DNA of 64,000 nucleotides from Tsukamurella paurometabola (GTDB taxonomy: Bacteria; Actinomycetota; Actinomycetes; Mycobacteriales; Mycobacteriaceae): NCBI RefSeq assembly GCF_900631615.1, contig NZ_LR131273.1, positions 2,636,850 through 2,700,849 of the forward strand. The letters run 5' to 3'. Positions 10,090 through 19,380 of this stretch are shown here, piece by piece. Every line of letters begins with the position of its first letter. The first letter of the stretch is position 1. Under the pieces are notes generated by a model. That model was not told the DNA's origin, ran no database searches, and saw only the letters and a list, made by a program, of their open reading frames with translations. The translations under genes were made by a program, and so were the position numbers.

Positions 10090-10494
10090 TCACCCGGCCC
10101 GGCCGGGTTCCCGGCGGGCGCGGCGGGTGAACCGGGCGGTGGCGCGGGCGATCACCCGGTCGTCCGGGTCGGTGACCCGGATGACGAAGATGTCCTCCTT
10201 GGGGAGCCTCTCGCCGATGCTCGCCTCGGCGCGCAGCGTGTCGCCGAGCCGTGTGGGCCGCAGGTAGTCGATGTGGATGGCGCTGGCCACGCCGGTGTGC
10301 TCGTCGTCGTTCGCCGCGGCGGCGACGGCCGTGCCCGCCATCGCGAAGACGAAGGCGCCGTGCGTGGTGTCGTGCGGGTTGAGGTGGTCCTCGGTGACCG
10401 TCGCCGTCGCCACCGCGCGGCCGCCACCGTGCCCCGTCACCTCGATCCCGAGGAACTTCGCGTAGCGGTCGACGGGCTGCTGCGGGGTGCTCAT
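10090..10494 (-). CDS. PaaI-type hotdog-fold thioesterase
   Basis: 134 residues. The motif HLNPHDTTHGAFVFAMAGTA near 37-56 is the central hotdog helix with the catalytic HG-x-x-F/D region, followed by IHIDYLRPTRLGDTLRAEA and a final strand VIARATARFTRR, as in PaaI/YbdB acyl-CoA thioesterases. It would hydrolyse a cytosolic acyl- or aryl-CoA. The precise substrate is not predictable. Its ATG overlaps the stop of the upstream APH-like gene in an ATGA tetranucleotide, so the two are translationally coupled. A 74-base gap separates it from dodecin. Confidence 0.8.
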   Translation of the reverse strand: MSTPQQPVDRYAKFLGIEVTGHGGGRAVATATVTEDHLNPHDTTHGAFVFAMAGTAVAAAANDDEHTGVASAIHIDYLRPTRLGDTLRAEASIGERLPKEDIFVIRVTDPDDRVIARATARFTRRARREPGRAG

Positions 10495-11168
10495 CGGTCC
10501 ATCTTCGCCGATCGTGCATCGGCCGCCGCGAGGGCCTCGCGCAGCGCCGCGCGCTCGGCCGCCGGCCACGGTCCGGAGGCGGCCAGCGGGATCTCGGTCA
10601 TGAAGCGCCGCTCGGCCTCCGGGATCCGCGTCACGAACAGGTCGGGGTCGCGGCCCGCCGTCGTGTACAGGTCGGGGCCGTCGGCGTAGAGCGGGTCGAT
10701 CAGGACCGGGGTGCCGTCGGCGCGGCGCATCACGTTCGACGAGTTGGTGTCGAGCGGTCCGCACCACGGCAGTTCCCGCAGCGCGCCGGCGTGGATTCGG
10801 CGGACGATCGCCGACAGCGCCGCGGTCACGGGATCGCCGTCCGCGATCGACCGGTGAAAGCTCTCCGCCACGCCCGCTGGGGCGTCGATCAATCGCTCCA
10901 GCACCTGCAGGTCGCCGCCGCCCGCCAGGCGCCGGTGCGCGTGCAGCGCGGGGACCTGCCCGGTGCCGGCCGCCTCCCGGTACAGCGCCGCGCTGTACGG
11001 GCCGACGGGGTCGAACGGGCTGATCCGCGCGACGAGGGCACCGTCGGGCGAGGCGAGTGCGATCGCCCAGTCCCCGGCGCCGCAGCGCGTCCAGCCCGCG
11101 GCCGCGAATGCGGCTTCCGCGGCCCGGTGGCCGGCGCCGGGCGGCAGGTCGACGGAGAGCGTGTCCAC
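10491..11168 (-). CDS. APH/phosphotransferase-like protein of unknown substrate
   Basis: 225 residues from the GTG at 11168. A likely degenerate aminoglycoside-phosphotransferase/kinase fold: an N-lobe with GDWAIALAS strands, VLERLIDAP hinge-like segment, then a catalytic-loop-like LPWCGPLDTNSSNVM and the DGTPVLIDP metal-loop strand. The canonical HxD of the catalytic loop is not obvious, so activity is uncertain. It lies 22 bases downstream of lhr and is coupled by an ATGA overlap to the thioesterase, suggesting an lhr-APH-like-thioesterase transcript. The longer in-frame ORF to 11276 would overlap lhr and is rejected. Confidence 0.55.
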   Translation of the reverse strand: MDTLSVDLPPGAGHRAAEAAFAAAGWTRCGAGDWAIALASPDGALVARISPFDPVGPYSAALYREAAGTGQVPALHAHRRLAGGGDLQVLERLIDAPAGVAESFHRSIADGDPVTAALSAIVRRIHAGALRELPWCGPLDTNSSNVMRRADGTPVLIDPLYADGPDLYTTAGRDPDLFVTRIPEAERRFMTEIPLAASGPWPAAERAALREALAAADARSAKMDR

Positions 11169-11190
11169 GCGGCCAGTGTGCCCGCGCGGG

Positions 11191-14100
11191 TCAGCGGACG
11201 CGAAGGCCTTTCGGCGTGCGCGCGAAGCCCGCCGCGGCGAGCGCCCCGGCCAGGGGCGAGGTGAGGGCGGGGGCACCGTCGACCTTCTCGACGGTGAGGC
11301 CGCCGATCCGCGGCGCGGCCCCCGCCAGGGCGGTGAGCGCCGCCTCGGGCGCGTCGGTGAAGGTCAGCAGCGTGCGGCCGCCGCGCTCGACGAACAGTGC
11401 CAGCGCACCGTCGACGAGCACGACGAGGGCCCCGGCCTTGCGACCGGGGCGCGCCCCGTCGTCGCCGCGGTCGGGCCAGGGGAGCGCGGCGCCGTACGGA
11501 TTCGCGGGATCCGTGGCGGCCAGGACCAGCGCCGAGGTCTCGCCCTGCTGCTCGGCCCGCTCCAGCGCGGAGGCCGCGTCGCGGAGCGCGTCGACCGTGC
11601 CGCCCCGCGCGAACTGCGCCGCGCCGAGCCGCTCGATGAAGTAGCCGCGGCGCGCCTTCCCGGACTCCTCGAAAGCCGCCAGGGTGCGGTAGATCCGGGC
11701 GAAACCGCCCTCGACGCGCTCGGCCGTCACCGCGCCGCGGGTCACCACGCCGTACCGCTCCAGCAGCTGCTCGGCGAGGGCTGCCGACTGCTCCGTGGCG
11801 CTCGCCTCCGCCGGCGCGGGCGGCAGGGACCACCGTCCCGCGACCATGGGCGGTGCCTGGTCCACGGCGACGCGGAACCGGGCCCGGGGAGCGCGCCGAG
11901 GAGTGCGATGGGCGGTGGCGCGCCGCCCGCCCGCGAGCCGGGCCCGCACCGGGGCGAAGGTGTCGCCCGTGAGCCTGCCCGCCCACACCAGGTCCCACAG
12001 CGCCTCGGGAGTGGCGCCGGTGAGCTGGCGGTAGAAGTACGCCCCGCCGCCCCGCACCGCGTCCTCGATCGCCTCGTGCGCGGCCGTGGTGTCCAGCGGT
12101 TCGGGCGGGGGCAGGGTGAGCGGCGCGAGATCGGCGGGATGGAACGCGATCCAGCCGTCCTGCGCGCCGATGGCGCCGTGCCCCGTCCACACCACCTCTC
12201 CCGTACCGGTGAGCTCGTCGAGCATCGCGGGCGAGTAGTCCACGACCCGCTGCGGCAGCACCAGGGACTCCCAGGCGGACGCGGGGATCGGGACGCCGGC
12301 CAACTGGTCGATGACGGCCGCGACGCCGTCGATGCCGCGGAGCGGGGACGTCAGGTGGTGCCAGCCGGCGAGGAACTCGGCGTACGCGCGCTCGGGCACC
12401 GGCTCCACGTCCTGCCGGAGCCGGGCGAGGCTCCGCTGCCGGATGCGGCGCAGGACCTCGGCGTCGCAGAACTGAGGAACGCCGTCGACGCCCGCGTCCT
12501 CGCCGCCCGGCACCGCGCCCTCCGGGACGAAGCGGCCCTCGATCACGCGGCGCGCGGCGACCAGCTCCGTCAGCGGCCGCTGCACCACCGCGACGCCCAG
12601 CCCGTAGCGGGCGGCGACCTCGGCGGCGGTGAACGGGCCGTGCCGGCGGGCGTACCGCGCGACCAGATCGCCGACCGGATCGGGGACGGCGTCCGTGAAC
12701 GCCGACGCGATGCCCGGCTGCAGCGGCACGCCGAGGCCGTCGCGCAGCCGCGCCGCGTCCTCCACGGCCGCGATCCAGCCGTCGCCGTACGCGAAGACGC
12801 GGCCCGCGGCGAGCAGCTCGTCGACCGCGGCCGGTGTTCCCTCGGAGCGCTCCGCGATCTCCGACCGGGTGAGGGGGCCGAGCTCGCGGATCAGGTCGGC
12901 CACCTGCTCGGTCGTGCGCGCGCGGTATCCGGGCGCGGTGCGCTGCACCTGCGCCGCGACCTCCGTCAGGATCCCGCCGTCCAGCAGCTCCGTCAGCTCG
13001 ACCCGGCCGAGGAGCTGGGAGAGCACCGCCGGGTCCAGGCTCAGGACCGCCGCACGCCGTTCGGCGAGCGGTGCATCGCCCTCGTACATGAACGCCCCGA
13101 CGTAGCTGAACAGCAGCGAGGCCGCGAACGGCGACGGCGCGACCGTCTCCACCTCGGCCAGCCGGACGCCGCGGGACGCGAGGGCGCGGTGCACGGCGAT
13201 CAGCTCCGGGACGTCGTAGACGTCCTGCAGGCATTCGCGGACCGCCTCGAGCACGATGGGGAACTGCGGGTAGCCGCGCGCCACCTCGAGGAGTTGGCTC
13301 GCGCGCTGGCGCTGCTGCCACAGCGGGGCCCGCTTGCCGGGGTCGCGGCGCGGCAGGAGCAGGGCCCGCGCGGCGCACTCGCGGAACCGCGACGCGAACA
13401 GTGCGCTCGACCCCACGGCCTCGGTGACCAGCGCGTCGATCTCGTCCGGCTCGAACCGGAAGAGTTCCGCGCCCGGTGGGACGTCGTCGGTATCGGGCAG
13501 GCGGACGAGGATCCCGTCGTCCGTGGCGGTGACCGCGCCGGAGAGCCCCAGGGTGGCGTTCAGGCGCGCACCGACGGCCAGGGCCCACGGTGCATGCACC
13601 TTCATCCCGAGCGGGGAGTGCAGCGCGACCCGCCAGTCTCCGAGCTCGTCGCGGAACCGCTCCACCACCAGCGTGCGGTCGGTCGGGAGGACGCCCGTCG
13701 CCCGCTGCTGCTCATCGAGCAGCGCGACCAGGTTGTCGGCCGCCCACTCGCCGAGGCCCACCTCCGCGGCCCGCGCGCGCTGCTCCGCGGGACCGAGGGC
13801 GGTGAACTCGCGGGTGAACCGCCCGATGGCGCGGCCCAGCTCCGCGGGGCGGCCGACGGTGTCGCCGATCCAGAACGGCAACCGGCCCGGCTGGCCGAAC
13901 GCGGGTGAGACGAGCACCCGGTCGTGGGTGATCTCCTCGATCTTCCAGCTCGTGGCGCCGAGCGCGAACACGTCGCCCACGCGCGACTCGTAGACCATCT
14001 CCTCGTCGAGCTCGCCGACGCGGGAGGCCTTCTCGCCCACCATGAACACGCCGAACAGGCCGCGGTCGGGGATCGCGCCGCCGGACGTGACGGCGAGCCG

Positions 14101-15684
14101 CCCGGCGCCGGGGCGGCCCGTCAGCGTGCCGGCGTCCCGGTCCCAGACCACCCGTGGGCGCAGCTCGCCGAAGTCCTCCGCCGGGTAGCGGCCGGAGATC
14201 AGATCCAGCACCGCCTCGTACGCCGAATCCGGCAGCGCGGCATAGGGATGCGCGCGCCGCACCAGCGCGAGCCACTCGTGCACGTCCAGCTGGTCCATGG
14301 CCGCGGCGGCGATGGTCTGCTGCGCCAGCACGTCGAGCGGGTTGCGGGGCACGACCAGCTTCTCGATCGCACCCTCGCGCATGCGCTGCACGGTGACGGT
14401 GCTGTGCAACAGGTCGGTGCGGTGCTTCGGGAAGAAGACGCCCCGGCTGGGCTCGCCCACCTGGTGCCCGGCGCGGCCCACGCGCTGCAGGCCCGCGGCC
14501 ACCGACGGCGGCGCCTCCACCTGGATCACGAGATCGACCGCGCCCATGTCGATCCCGAGTTCCAGGCTGGACGTCGCGACCACGCAGCGCAGGCGGCCCG
14601 ACTTGAGGTCGTCTTCGATGATCGCGCGCTGTTCCTTGCTCACCGAGCCGTGGTGCGCCCGTGCGAGCACCGCCTCCGCGCCGTGCGTCTGCCCGCTCCC
14701 GAGGACTTGGGCGGGGGAGCCGCCCGCGACGCCGGGGTTCGGCGGCCCCGCGTGCACGCCGGCGGCGAGCTCGTTGATCCGGGCGGTGAGGCGCTCCGCG
14801 AGGCGGCGCGAGTTGGCGAAGACGATGGTGGACCGGTGCCGCTCGATGAGCTCGACGATCGACGCCTCGACGTGCGGCCAGAGCGAGCCCTGCTGCACGG
14901 GTTCGTCCGGGTCGTCCGAGACCGCGTCGAGCTCCGTCATGTCCGGCACGGGCACCGTGACGGTGAGCTCGAACTCCTTCTGCGCGGGCGGGCGCACGAC
15001 GGTGGCCGGGCGCGGCCCGCCGAGGAACGCCGCGATCTCCTGTGCCGGCTCGACGGTGGCGGACAGCCCGATCCGCTGGGCGGGGCGCTCGAGCAGTTCG
15101 TCGAGCCGCTCGAGCGAGAGCGCGAGGTGCGTGCCGCGCTTGGTGCCGGCGACGGCGTGCACCTCGTCGACGATCACGGTGCCCACCTGTGCGAGGGTCT
15201 CGCGGGCCTGCGAGGTGAGCATGAGGAACAGCGACTCGGGCGTGGTGATGAGGATGTCCGGCGGCGTGCGGACGAGGGTGCGCCGCTGCTGCGCGGGGGT
15301 GTCGCCGGACCGCACGCCGACGGTGACCACGGGCGCCGGCTCGCCCCGCCGCTCCCGGACCCGGGCGATCCCGGCGAGCGGCGCGCGCAGGTTGCGCTCC
15401 ACGTCGACCGCGAGGGCCTTGAGCGGCGACACGTACAGGACGGAGGTGCCGGGCCGGGTCGCCGCGCCGGCTGCCTGCGGGGGTGCCGTCCGGTCCGCCA
15501 GCCGGTCGAGGGCCCAGAGGAACGCGGAGAGCGTCTTGCCGGAGCCGGTGGGGGCCACGACCAGCGTGTTGTCGCCACGTGCGATCGAGCGCCAGGCGCC
15601 GGCCTGGGCCGCGGTGGGGGCGGCGAAGGACTCGGTGAACCACTGGGCGGTGGCGGGCGTGAACGCCCGGAGGGCGTCCGGCAT
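11191..15684 (-). CDS. lhr: Lhr-type ATP-dependent DNA helicase
   Basis: 1497 residues from ATG 15684, about the size of M. tuberculosis Lhr (Rv3296). Superfamily 2 helicase with 3'-5' DNA translocase activity linked to DNA repair. Visible: Walker A APTGSGKT at 44-51, motif Ia SPLKALAVD, DEVH box in VIVDEVHAVAG, motif III GLSATV, motif V TSSLELGIDMG and motif VI QRVGRAGH. Beyond these is the long Lhr-specific C-terminal half with winged-helix and LHR-core regions. CATGAT stands six bases before the ATG. It is divergent from the carboxylesterase across a 173-base gap. Confidence 0.95.
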   Translation of the reverse strand: MPDALRAFTPATAQWFTESFAAPTAAQAGAWRSIARGDNTLVVAPTGSGKTLSAFLWALDRLADRTAPPQAAGAATRPGTSVLYVSPLKALAVDVERNLRAPLAGIARVRERRGEPAPVVTVGVRSGDTPAQQRRTLVRTPPDILITTPESLFLMLTSQARETLAQVGTVIVDEVHAVAGTKRGTHLALSLERLDELLERPAQRIGLSATVEPAQEIAAFLGGPRPATVVRPPAQKEFELTVTVPVPDMTELDAVSDDPDEPVQQGSLWPHVEASIVELIERHRSTIVFANSRRLAERLTARINELAAGVHAGPPNPGVAGGSPAQVLGSGQTHGAEAVLARAHHGSVSKEQRAIIEDDLKSGRLRCVVATSSLELGIDMGAVDLVIQVEAPPSVAAGLQRVGRAGHQVGEPSRGVFFPKHRTDLLHSTVTVQRMREGAIEKLVVPRNPLDVLAQQTIAAAAMDQLDVHEWLALVRRAHPYAALPDSAYEAVLDLISGRYPAEDFGELRPRVVWDRDAGTLTGRPGAGRLAVTSGGAIPDRGLFGVFMVGEKASRVGELDEEMVYESRVGDVFALGATSWKIEEITHDRVLVSPAFGQPGRLPFWIGDTVGRPAELGRAIGRFTREFTALGPAEQRARAAEVGLGEWAADNLVALLDEQQRATGVLPTDRTLVVERFRDELGDWRVALHSPLGMKVHAPWALAVGARLNATLGLSGAVTATDDGILVRLPDTDDVPPGAELFRFEPDEIDALVTEAVGSSALFASRFRECAARALLLPRRDPGKRAPLWQQRQRASQLLEVARGYPQFPIVLEAVRECLQDVYDVPELIAVHRALASRGVRLAEVETVAPSPFAASLLFSYVGAFMYEGDAPLAERRAAVLSLDPAVLSQLLGRVELTELLDGGILTEVAAQVQRTAPGYRARTTEQVADLIRELGPLTRSEIAERSEGTPAAVDELLAAGRVFAYGDGWIAAVEDAARLRDGLGVPLQPGIASAFTDAVPDPVGDLVARYARRHGPFTAAEVAARYGLGVAVVQRPLTELVAARRVIEGRFVPEGAVPGGEDAGVDGVPQFCDAEVLRRIRQRSLARLRQDVEPVPERAYAEFLAGWHHLTSPLRGIDGVAAVIDQLAGVPIPASAWESLVLPQRVVDYSPAMLDELTGTGEVVWTGHGAIGAQDGWIAFHPADLAPLTLPPPEPLDTTAAHEAIEDAVRGGGAYFYRQLTGATPEALWDLVWAGRLTGDTFAPVRARLAGGRRATAHRTPRRAPRARFRVAVDQAPPMVAGRWSLPPAPAEASATEQSAALAEQLLERYGVVTRGAVTAERVEGGFARIYRTLAAFEESGKARRGYFIERLGAAQFARGGTVDALRDAASALERAEQQGETSALVLAATDPANPYGAALPWPDRGDDGARPGRKAGALVVLVDGALALFVERGGRTLLTFTDAPEAALTALAGAAPRIGGLTVEKVDGAPALTSPLAGALAAAGFARTPKGLRVR

Positions 15685-15857
15685 GGCTCCATCATGGCGC
15701 AGGCCCCTGACACGTCGCCGTGTCCCGGAATGCCGCGGATCTGCACCGGTCCGTCGCAAAGCCGTCGGTGCGCACGTTTTCCTGATTCAATCGCAAACGA
15801 CAGGTGTGGAATCGGGCTGTCCGACCTCAGGGCGGCCCTCGATGAAAGCGGTGCGGA

Positions 15858-17282
15858 GTGGGTGGACCCAGGGTTGTGTGTCAGGCCGGCGAGATCAGTG
15901 GTGCGGTGGTCGGGGGTGTCGCGCGCTATCTCGGCATCCCCTACGCCAAGCCCCCGGTGGGAGAGCGCCGGTTCGCGCTCCCGGAGCCCGCGGACCCGTT
16001 CCCGGGCGTCTTCGAGGCGACGTCGTTCGGCCCCACCCCGCCCGCGTCGATGGTGCTGCCGGAGCCCTACACCTACCCGGAGATCGAGGGCGACGACTGG
16101 CTCACCCTCAACGTGTGGGCCCCGGCTGACGCGAAGCCCGGCGACGCGCTGCCCGTCTACGTGTGGATCTACGGCGGCTCCTTCGCCATGGGGAACACGG
16201 CCCAGTCGCTGTTCGACGGCACCGCCTTCGCGCGCGACGGTGCCGTCTACGTCTCGGCGAACTACCGGGTGGGTCTCGAGGGGTTCACCCACCTGCCGGA
16301 CGCGCCGGACAACCGCGGCCTGCACGACCAGCTGGAGGCGCTGCGCTGGGTGCAGCGCAACATCGCGGCCTTCGGCGGCGACCCGGGGCGCGTCACCATC
16401 GGTGGTGAGTCCGCGGGTTCGATGTCGGTCTCGTCGCTCGCGACCACGGAGTTCGCGGGCACGCTCTTCCAGCAGGTGATCTGCGAGTCCGGCATCGGCG
16501 TGGCGGCGGACGTGCCGACCGCGGCCAAGCTCGCGGATCCGCTCAAGGCCGCCCTCGGCCCGCATCTCACCGCGAAGGCGCTGCGCGACAAGGACCCGCG
16601 CGAGTCCGCGGCCGCCGTCGCGAAGCTGCTGCACAAGCTGAGCCCGCACAACGTGCTCACCCTGTTCCCGCCGGTGATCGACGGCGAGCTGCTGCCGGAG
16701 AACCCCGTGAGCAGGCTGGCGAAGGGGCCGGTGCCCGTGCGGATGATGATCGGCAACAACCACAAGGAGTCGGACTTCTGGCGCGTCTTCGGTGAGTTCG
16801 TGCCCGGCGATCAGCCGCTCAAGGCTCTCGACGTGCTGCTCCGCCCGTTCGGCGACACCGCGCCGATCGTGGCCGCGTACCGGAAGGTGTACGGCGAGCA
16901 TCTGACGCCGGGCGAGATCGTCCTGGAGCTGCTCTCCGACGGTGCGTTCGGCGGCCCCAGCCACGCGGCGCAGTACGGCCAGGGGGAGAACTGCTTCGCG
17001 TACTACTTCACGTGGCCGTCGAGCGTGCACACCAAGTCGTCGATGCACACGCTGGACCTCGGGTTCGCCTTCGACAACATCAAGGACCCGGGCTTCACGA
17101 TGTACGCGGGCGAGGATGCGCCTCAGGCGCTTGCGGACGACATCCACGGCCGGTGGATGGAGTTCATCAAGACCGGCGTTCCCGGGAAGGACTGGCGTCC
17201 GTTCGCCTCCGAGGCGGATCTCAAGGTGTTCGGTCCGCAGGCGGAGCGGAACCGGGACGCGTTGGGCCTCTGGCAGTACTGA
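15858..17282 (+). CDS. type-B carboxylesterase
   Basis: 474 residues. Alpha/beta-hydrolase of the carboxylesterase/lipase family: oxyanion-hole IYGGSF at 104-109, SANYRVGLEGF, then the nucleophile elbow GGESAGS (Ser185). The remaining triad members are probably an acidic residue in the 250-330 region and the His in SSMHTLDLGFAFDN near 390. No signal peptide is visible, so it should act in the cytoplasm on short- or medium-chain esters. The GTG at 15858 is the first available start but has a poor ribosome site; a GTG at codon 7 is an alternative. A strong intrinsic terminator follows immediately. Confidence 0.85.
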   Translation: MGGPRVVCQAGEISGAVVGGVARYLGIPYAKPPVGERRFALPEPADPFPGVFEATSFGPTPPASMVLPEPYTYPEIEGDDWLTLNVWAPADAKPGDALPVYVWIYGGSFAMGNTAQSLFDGTAFARDGAVYVSANYRVGLEGFTHLPDAPDNRGLHDQLEALRWVQRNIAAFGGDPGRVTIGGESAGSMSVSSLATTEFAGTLFQQVICESGIGVAADVPTAAKLADPLKAALGPHLTAKALRDKDPRESAAAVAKLLHKLSPHNVLTLFPPVIDGELLPENPVSRLAKGPVPVRMMIGNNHKESDFWRVFGEFVPGDQPLKALDVLLRPFGDTAPIVAAYRKVYGEHLTPGEIVLELLSDGAFGGPSHAAQYGQGENCFAYYFTWPSSVHTKSSMHTLDLGFAFDNIKDPGFTMYAGEDAPQALADDIHGRWMEFIKTGVPGKDWRPFASEADLKVFGPQAERNRDALGLWQY

Positions 17283-17288
17283 GGAGAA

Positions 17289-17338
17289 GGGGCGTGTCGC
17301 CGGCCGTGCGGCCGGCGACACGCCCCTCTCTGTTGTTG
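17289..17338 (+). terminator. intrinsic terminator of the carboxylesterase gene
   Basis: Perfect 17-base-pair stem: GGGGCGTGTCGCCGGCC (17289-17305), loop GTGC, then the complementary arm (17310-17326), followed by a T-rich run TCTCTGTTGTTGT. It is the clearest rho-independent terminator in the window and starts only seven bases after the esterase stop. Confidence 0.93.
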
Positions 17339-17395
17339 TCTGTGTGACTGATGTGATTCATGATGTTCTGGAGGTTGCTGACCTAAGGAGCAGGA

Positions 17396-18013
17396 ATGAC
17401 CACGCACGTCTCGTCGAACAGCCACCGTCGCGCCTGGTTCCGGGGCGCCGTCGCCGCGGCGGCGCTCGTCGTGGGTATCAGCGGCGGCGTGACCGCCGTC
17501 GCCAAGGCCGATCAACAGGTCGGCCGCTTCCTGGTCAAGGGGCAGATCGAGGTCTCCTACTTCGCCACCGGCGGCCCGGCGACCTGGGGTGTGCCGCTCA
17601 TCCCCGAGTCCAACGCGGGCCGCGGCGGCAAGTTCCAGACCTTCCAGAACCAGGCGTCCTTCTACTGGCACCCGGGCGCGGACGGCGGCAATGCGCATCA
17701 GGTGGGTGGCGCGATCCGCGCCAAGTGGGGTGAGAACCGTTGGGAGAACGGCCCCCTCGGGTATCCGATCACCGACGAGCTGCAGTCCCGCGGCACGTTC
17801 AACGCCGTCACCGGCGCGATGAACGCCTTCCAGGGCGGCGTGATCTACTGGTCGCCCGCGACCGGCGCCTGGCCGGTGTGGGGCGAGATCCTGGTGAAGT
17901 GGAGTGCGGACAAGCGCGAGTCCGGCAAGTACGGCTACCCGACCGGCCCCGAGGTGCGCACCGGCAGCAGCTTTTCCCAGACCTTCCAGCGTGGCGTGAT
18001 CACCTGGCCGTGA
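17396..18013 (+). CDS. secreted LGFP-repeat protein
   Basis: 205 residues. N-terminal signal sequence: basic RRAWFRG then a hydrophobic AAAALVVGISGGV stretch and a likely cleavage after KAD/AKA near 38. The mature part consists of LGFP-type repeats: a degenerate first copy (ATWGVPLIPE), then NGPLGYPITDE and SGKYGYPTGPE, each followed by a strand-turn with FQGGVIYW or FQRGVITW. LGFP repeats are typical of cell-wall proteins of mycolata, where they are thought to tether or organise the envelope. AAGGAG lies 8 bases before the ATG. No catalytic domain is attached. Confidence 0.85.
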   Translation: MTTHVSSNSHRRAWFRGAVAAAALVVGISGGVTAVAKADQQVGRFLVKGQIEVSYFATGGPATWGVPLIPESNAGRGGKFQTFQNQASFYWHPGADGGNAHQVGGAIRAKWGENRWENGPLGYPITDELQSRGTFNAVTGAMNAFQGGVIYWSPATGAWPVWGEILVKWSADKRESGKYGYPTGPEVRTGSSFSQTFQRGVITWP

Positions 18014-18073
18014 TCGGCCCCCGGGTGGTGATGGACCGGCGGTGACCGCCCGGCCGTGATCGCGGCGGGCCGG

Positions 18074-18116
18074 CGGATCCGCACCTGCCGGGCGGCGTGC
18101 CCGCGGTGCGGATCCG
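18074..18116. terminator. large hairpin between convergent genes
   Basis: Arms CGGATCCGCACC (18074-18085) and GGTGCGGATCCG (18105-18116) are perfectly complementary, with a nested CGGGC/GCCCG stem inside the 19-base loop. It sits between the LGFP gene and the convergent FMN reductase and lacks a T-run on either strand, so it is probably a bidirectional terminator or transcript-end stabiliser. Confidence 0.65.
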
Positions 18117-18122
18117 GTGCGG

Positions 18123-18683
18123 TCAGCGCGCGGCGACCAGGTGGCGCTCGGTGGCGGCGATCAGCTCGTCGAGGAGTGCGGCCAGCTCGGCGGGGCGGCG
18201 ATCGATCGGGGCGAACGCGCCGGCACCGTCGAAGTCGGTGAACAGGCCCAGGCTGACCTGCGAGCGCGCATCGACCATGGAGAAGTTGGCCGTGATCTGG
18301 CGCCAGTGCTCCACGGCGCGGACGCCGCCGTCGGCGCCGTAGGCGACGAACCCCACGGTCTTGCCGGCCCACTCCGGACCGATCGAGTCGAAGGCGTTCT
18401 TGAAGGCGCCGGGGATCGAGTGGTTGTACTCGGGAGTGACGAAGATGAAGCCGTCCTGCGCGTCGATCGCCTGGCCCCACGCGGTGACCGCGGCGTTGTC
18501 GTACTGACGGTTCGCGGCGCCGGGCACGGTGGCGGAGGTGAGCAGCGGGACGTCGAACTCCTTGAGGTCGATCACGCTGACCTCGACGCCCGGGCGCTCC
18601 GCGGCCGCCGCGGCGACCCACTGGCCGACCTGCTCCGCCTTACGGCCGTCGCGGATGGAGCCGAGGATGATGCCGATCTTCAT
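18123..18683 (-). CDS. NADPH-dependent FMN reductase family protein
   Basis: 186 residues from ATG 18683. Flavodoxin-like fold: phosphate loop ILGSIRDGRKAEQVG near residue 6-20, then FVTPEYNHSIPGAFKNAFD, the signature of the NADPH_FMN_red/SsuE-YieF group that binds FMN and reduces flavin, quinones or azo/chromate compounds. AAAGGA lies upstream of the start. The longer in-frame start at 18731 adds non-conserved residues and runs across the operator region. It is divergent from the XRE-cupin gene; TAAGCT (minus strand of 18735-18740) is a likely -10, with a 20-base palindrome overlapping it. Confidence 0.85.
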   Translation of the reverse strand: MKIGIILGSIRDGRKAEQVGQWVAAAAAERPGVEVSVIDLKEFDVPLLTSATVPGAANRQYDNAAVTAWGQAIDAQDGFIFVTPEYNHSIPGAFKNAFDSIGPEWAGKTVGFVAYGADGGVRAVEHWRQITANFSMVDARSQVSLGLFTDFDGAGAFAPIDRRPAELAALLDELIAATERHLVAAR

Positions 18684-18738
18684 ACGAGTCCTTTCGGGGT
18701 GGGTGCGCGCCCGCTCGGGCGTGGCTTCCACCGTAGCT

Positions 18739-18758
18739 TAACGGACCGCGGTCCGCTA
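18739..18758. promoter_or_regulatory. 20-base near-perfect palindromic operator
   Basis: TAACGGACC-GC-GGTCCGCTA: the inner 14 bases (18742-18755) are a perfect palindrome and the flanks extend it to 20 with one mismatched pair. It overlaps or abuts TAAGCT, the presumed -10 of the FMN reductase. Length and symmetry look like a TetR-type site, although the adjacent regulator is XRE-cupin. Confidence 0.65.
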
Positions 18759-18804
18759 GGCGTGGAGCGGCTGTGAGCGTCTGATCGAGGGCACAATCGG
18801 TCTC

Positions 18805-19377
18805 ATGGCAGACGATCCGATCCTCGAACACGTCGGCCCGCGGCTGCGCGCGATCCGGCAGGAGCGCGACATCACGCTCACCGCGGTCTCGGAGGCCACG
18901 GGCATCTCGGTGAGCACCCTGTCCCGACTCGAGGGTGGCGGCCGTAAGCCCACCCTGGAACTGCTTCTGCCGCTCGCGCGGACCTACGGCCTGCCTCTCG
19001 ACGAACTCGTCGACGCGCCAGAGACGGGCGATCCGCGCGTGCGGCTCAAGCCCCAGCGGCACGGCGACCGCACCATCGTCCCGCTCACCCGTCGCGCCGG
19101 CGGCCTGCGCACCTTCAAGGAGGTCATCCGGCCCCGGCCGGGCGACGGTGTCGCGCCCACGCCCGTCTCGCACCCCGGCTACCACTGGGTGTACGTCCTC
19201 GACGGGAGGTTGCGGCTGATCCTCGGAGAGAAGGAGATGGTGATCAAGCCCGGTGAGGTGATCGAGTTCGACACCCGCCTCCCGCACTGGTTCGGCAGCG
19301 CCGACGGGCGGCCCGTCGAGTACCTGGGCATCTACGGCCCGCAGGGTGAGCGCGCGCACCACGTCCTGGGGGAGTAG
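18805..19377 (+). CDS. XRE-family transcriptional regulator with C-terminal cupin
   Basis: 190 residues. Residues about 9-65 are a helix-turn-helix (RLRAIRQERDITLTAVSEATGISVSTLSRLEGG), followed by a cupin barrel at about 110-185 with HPGYHWVYVLDGRLRLILG, KPGEVIEFDTRLPHWFG. This architecture is common for small-molecule-responsive repressors. The ligand is not predictable. CACAAT is exactly seven bases before the ATG with no Shine-Dalgarno, suggesting a leaderless message. It is divergent from the FMN reductase and may regulate it. Confidence 0.85.
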   Translation: MADDPILEHVGPRLRAIRQERDITLTAVSEATGISVSTLSRLEGGGRKPTLELLLPLARTYGLPLDELVDAPETGDPRVRLKPQRHGDRTIVPLTRRAGGLRTFKEVIRPRPGDGVAPTPVSHPGYHWVYVLDGRLRLILGEKEMVIKPGEVIEFDTRLPHWFGSADGRPVEYLGIYGPQGERAHHVLGE

Positions 19378-19380
19378 CAG

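Noticed and set aside
10963-13908. Long (981-codon) open frame on the plus strand opposite lhr
   Set aside because: It is the antisense shadow of a well-supported helicase; its translation is Arg/Gly/Pro-rich with no domain, as expected in 70% GC DNA.
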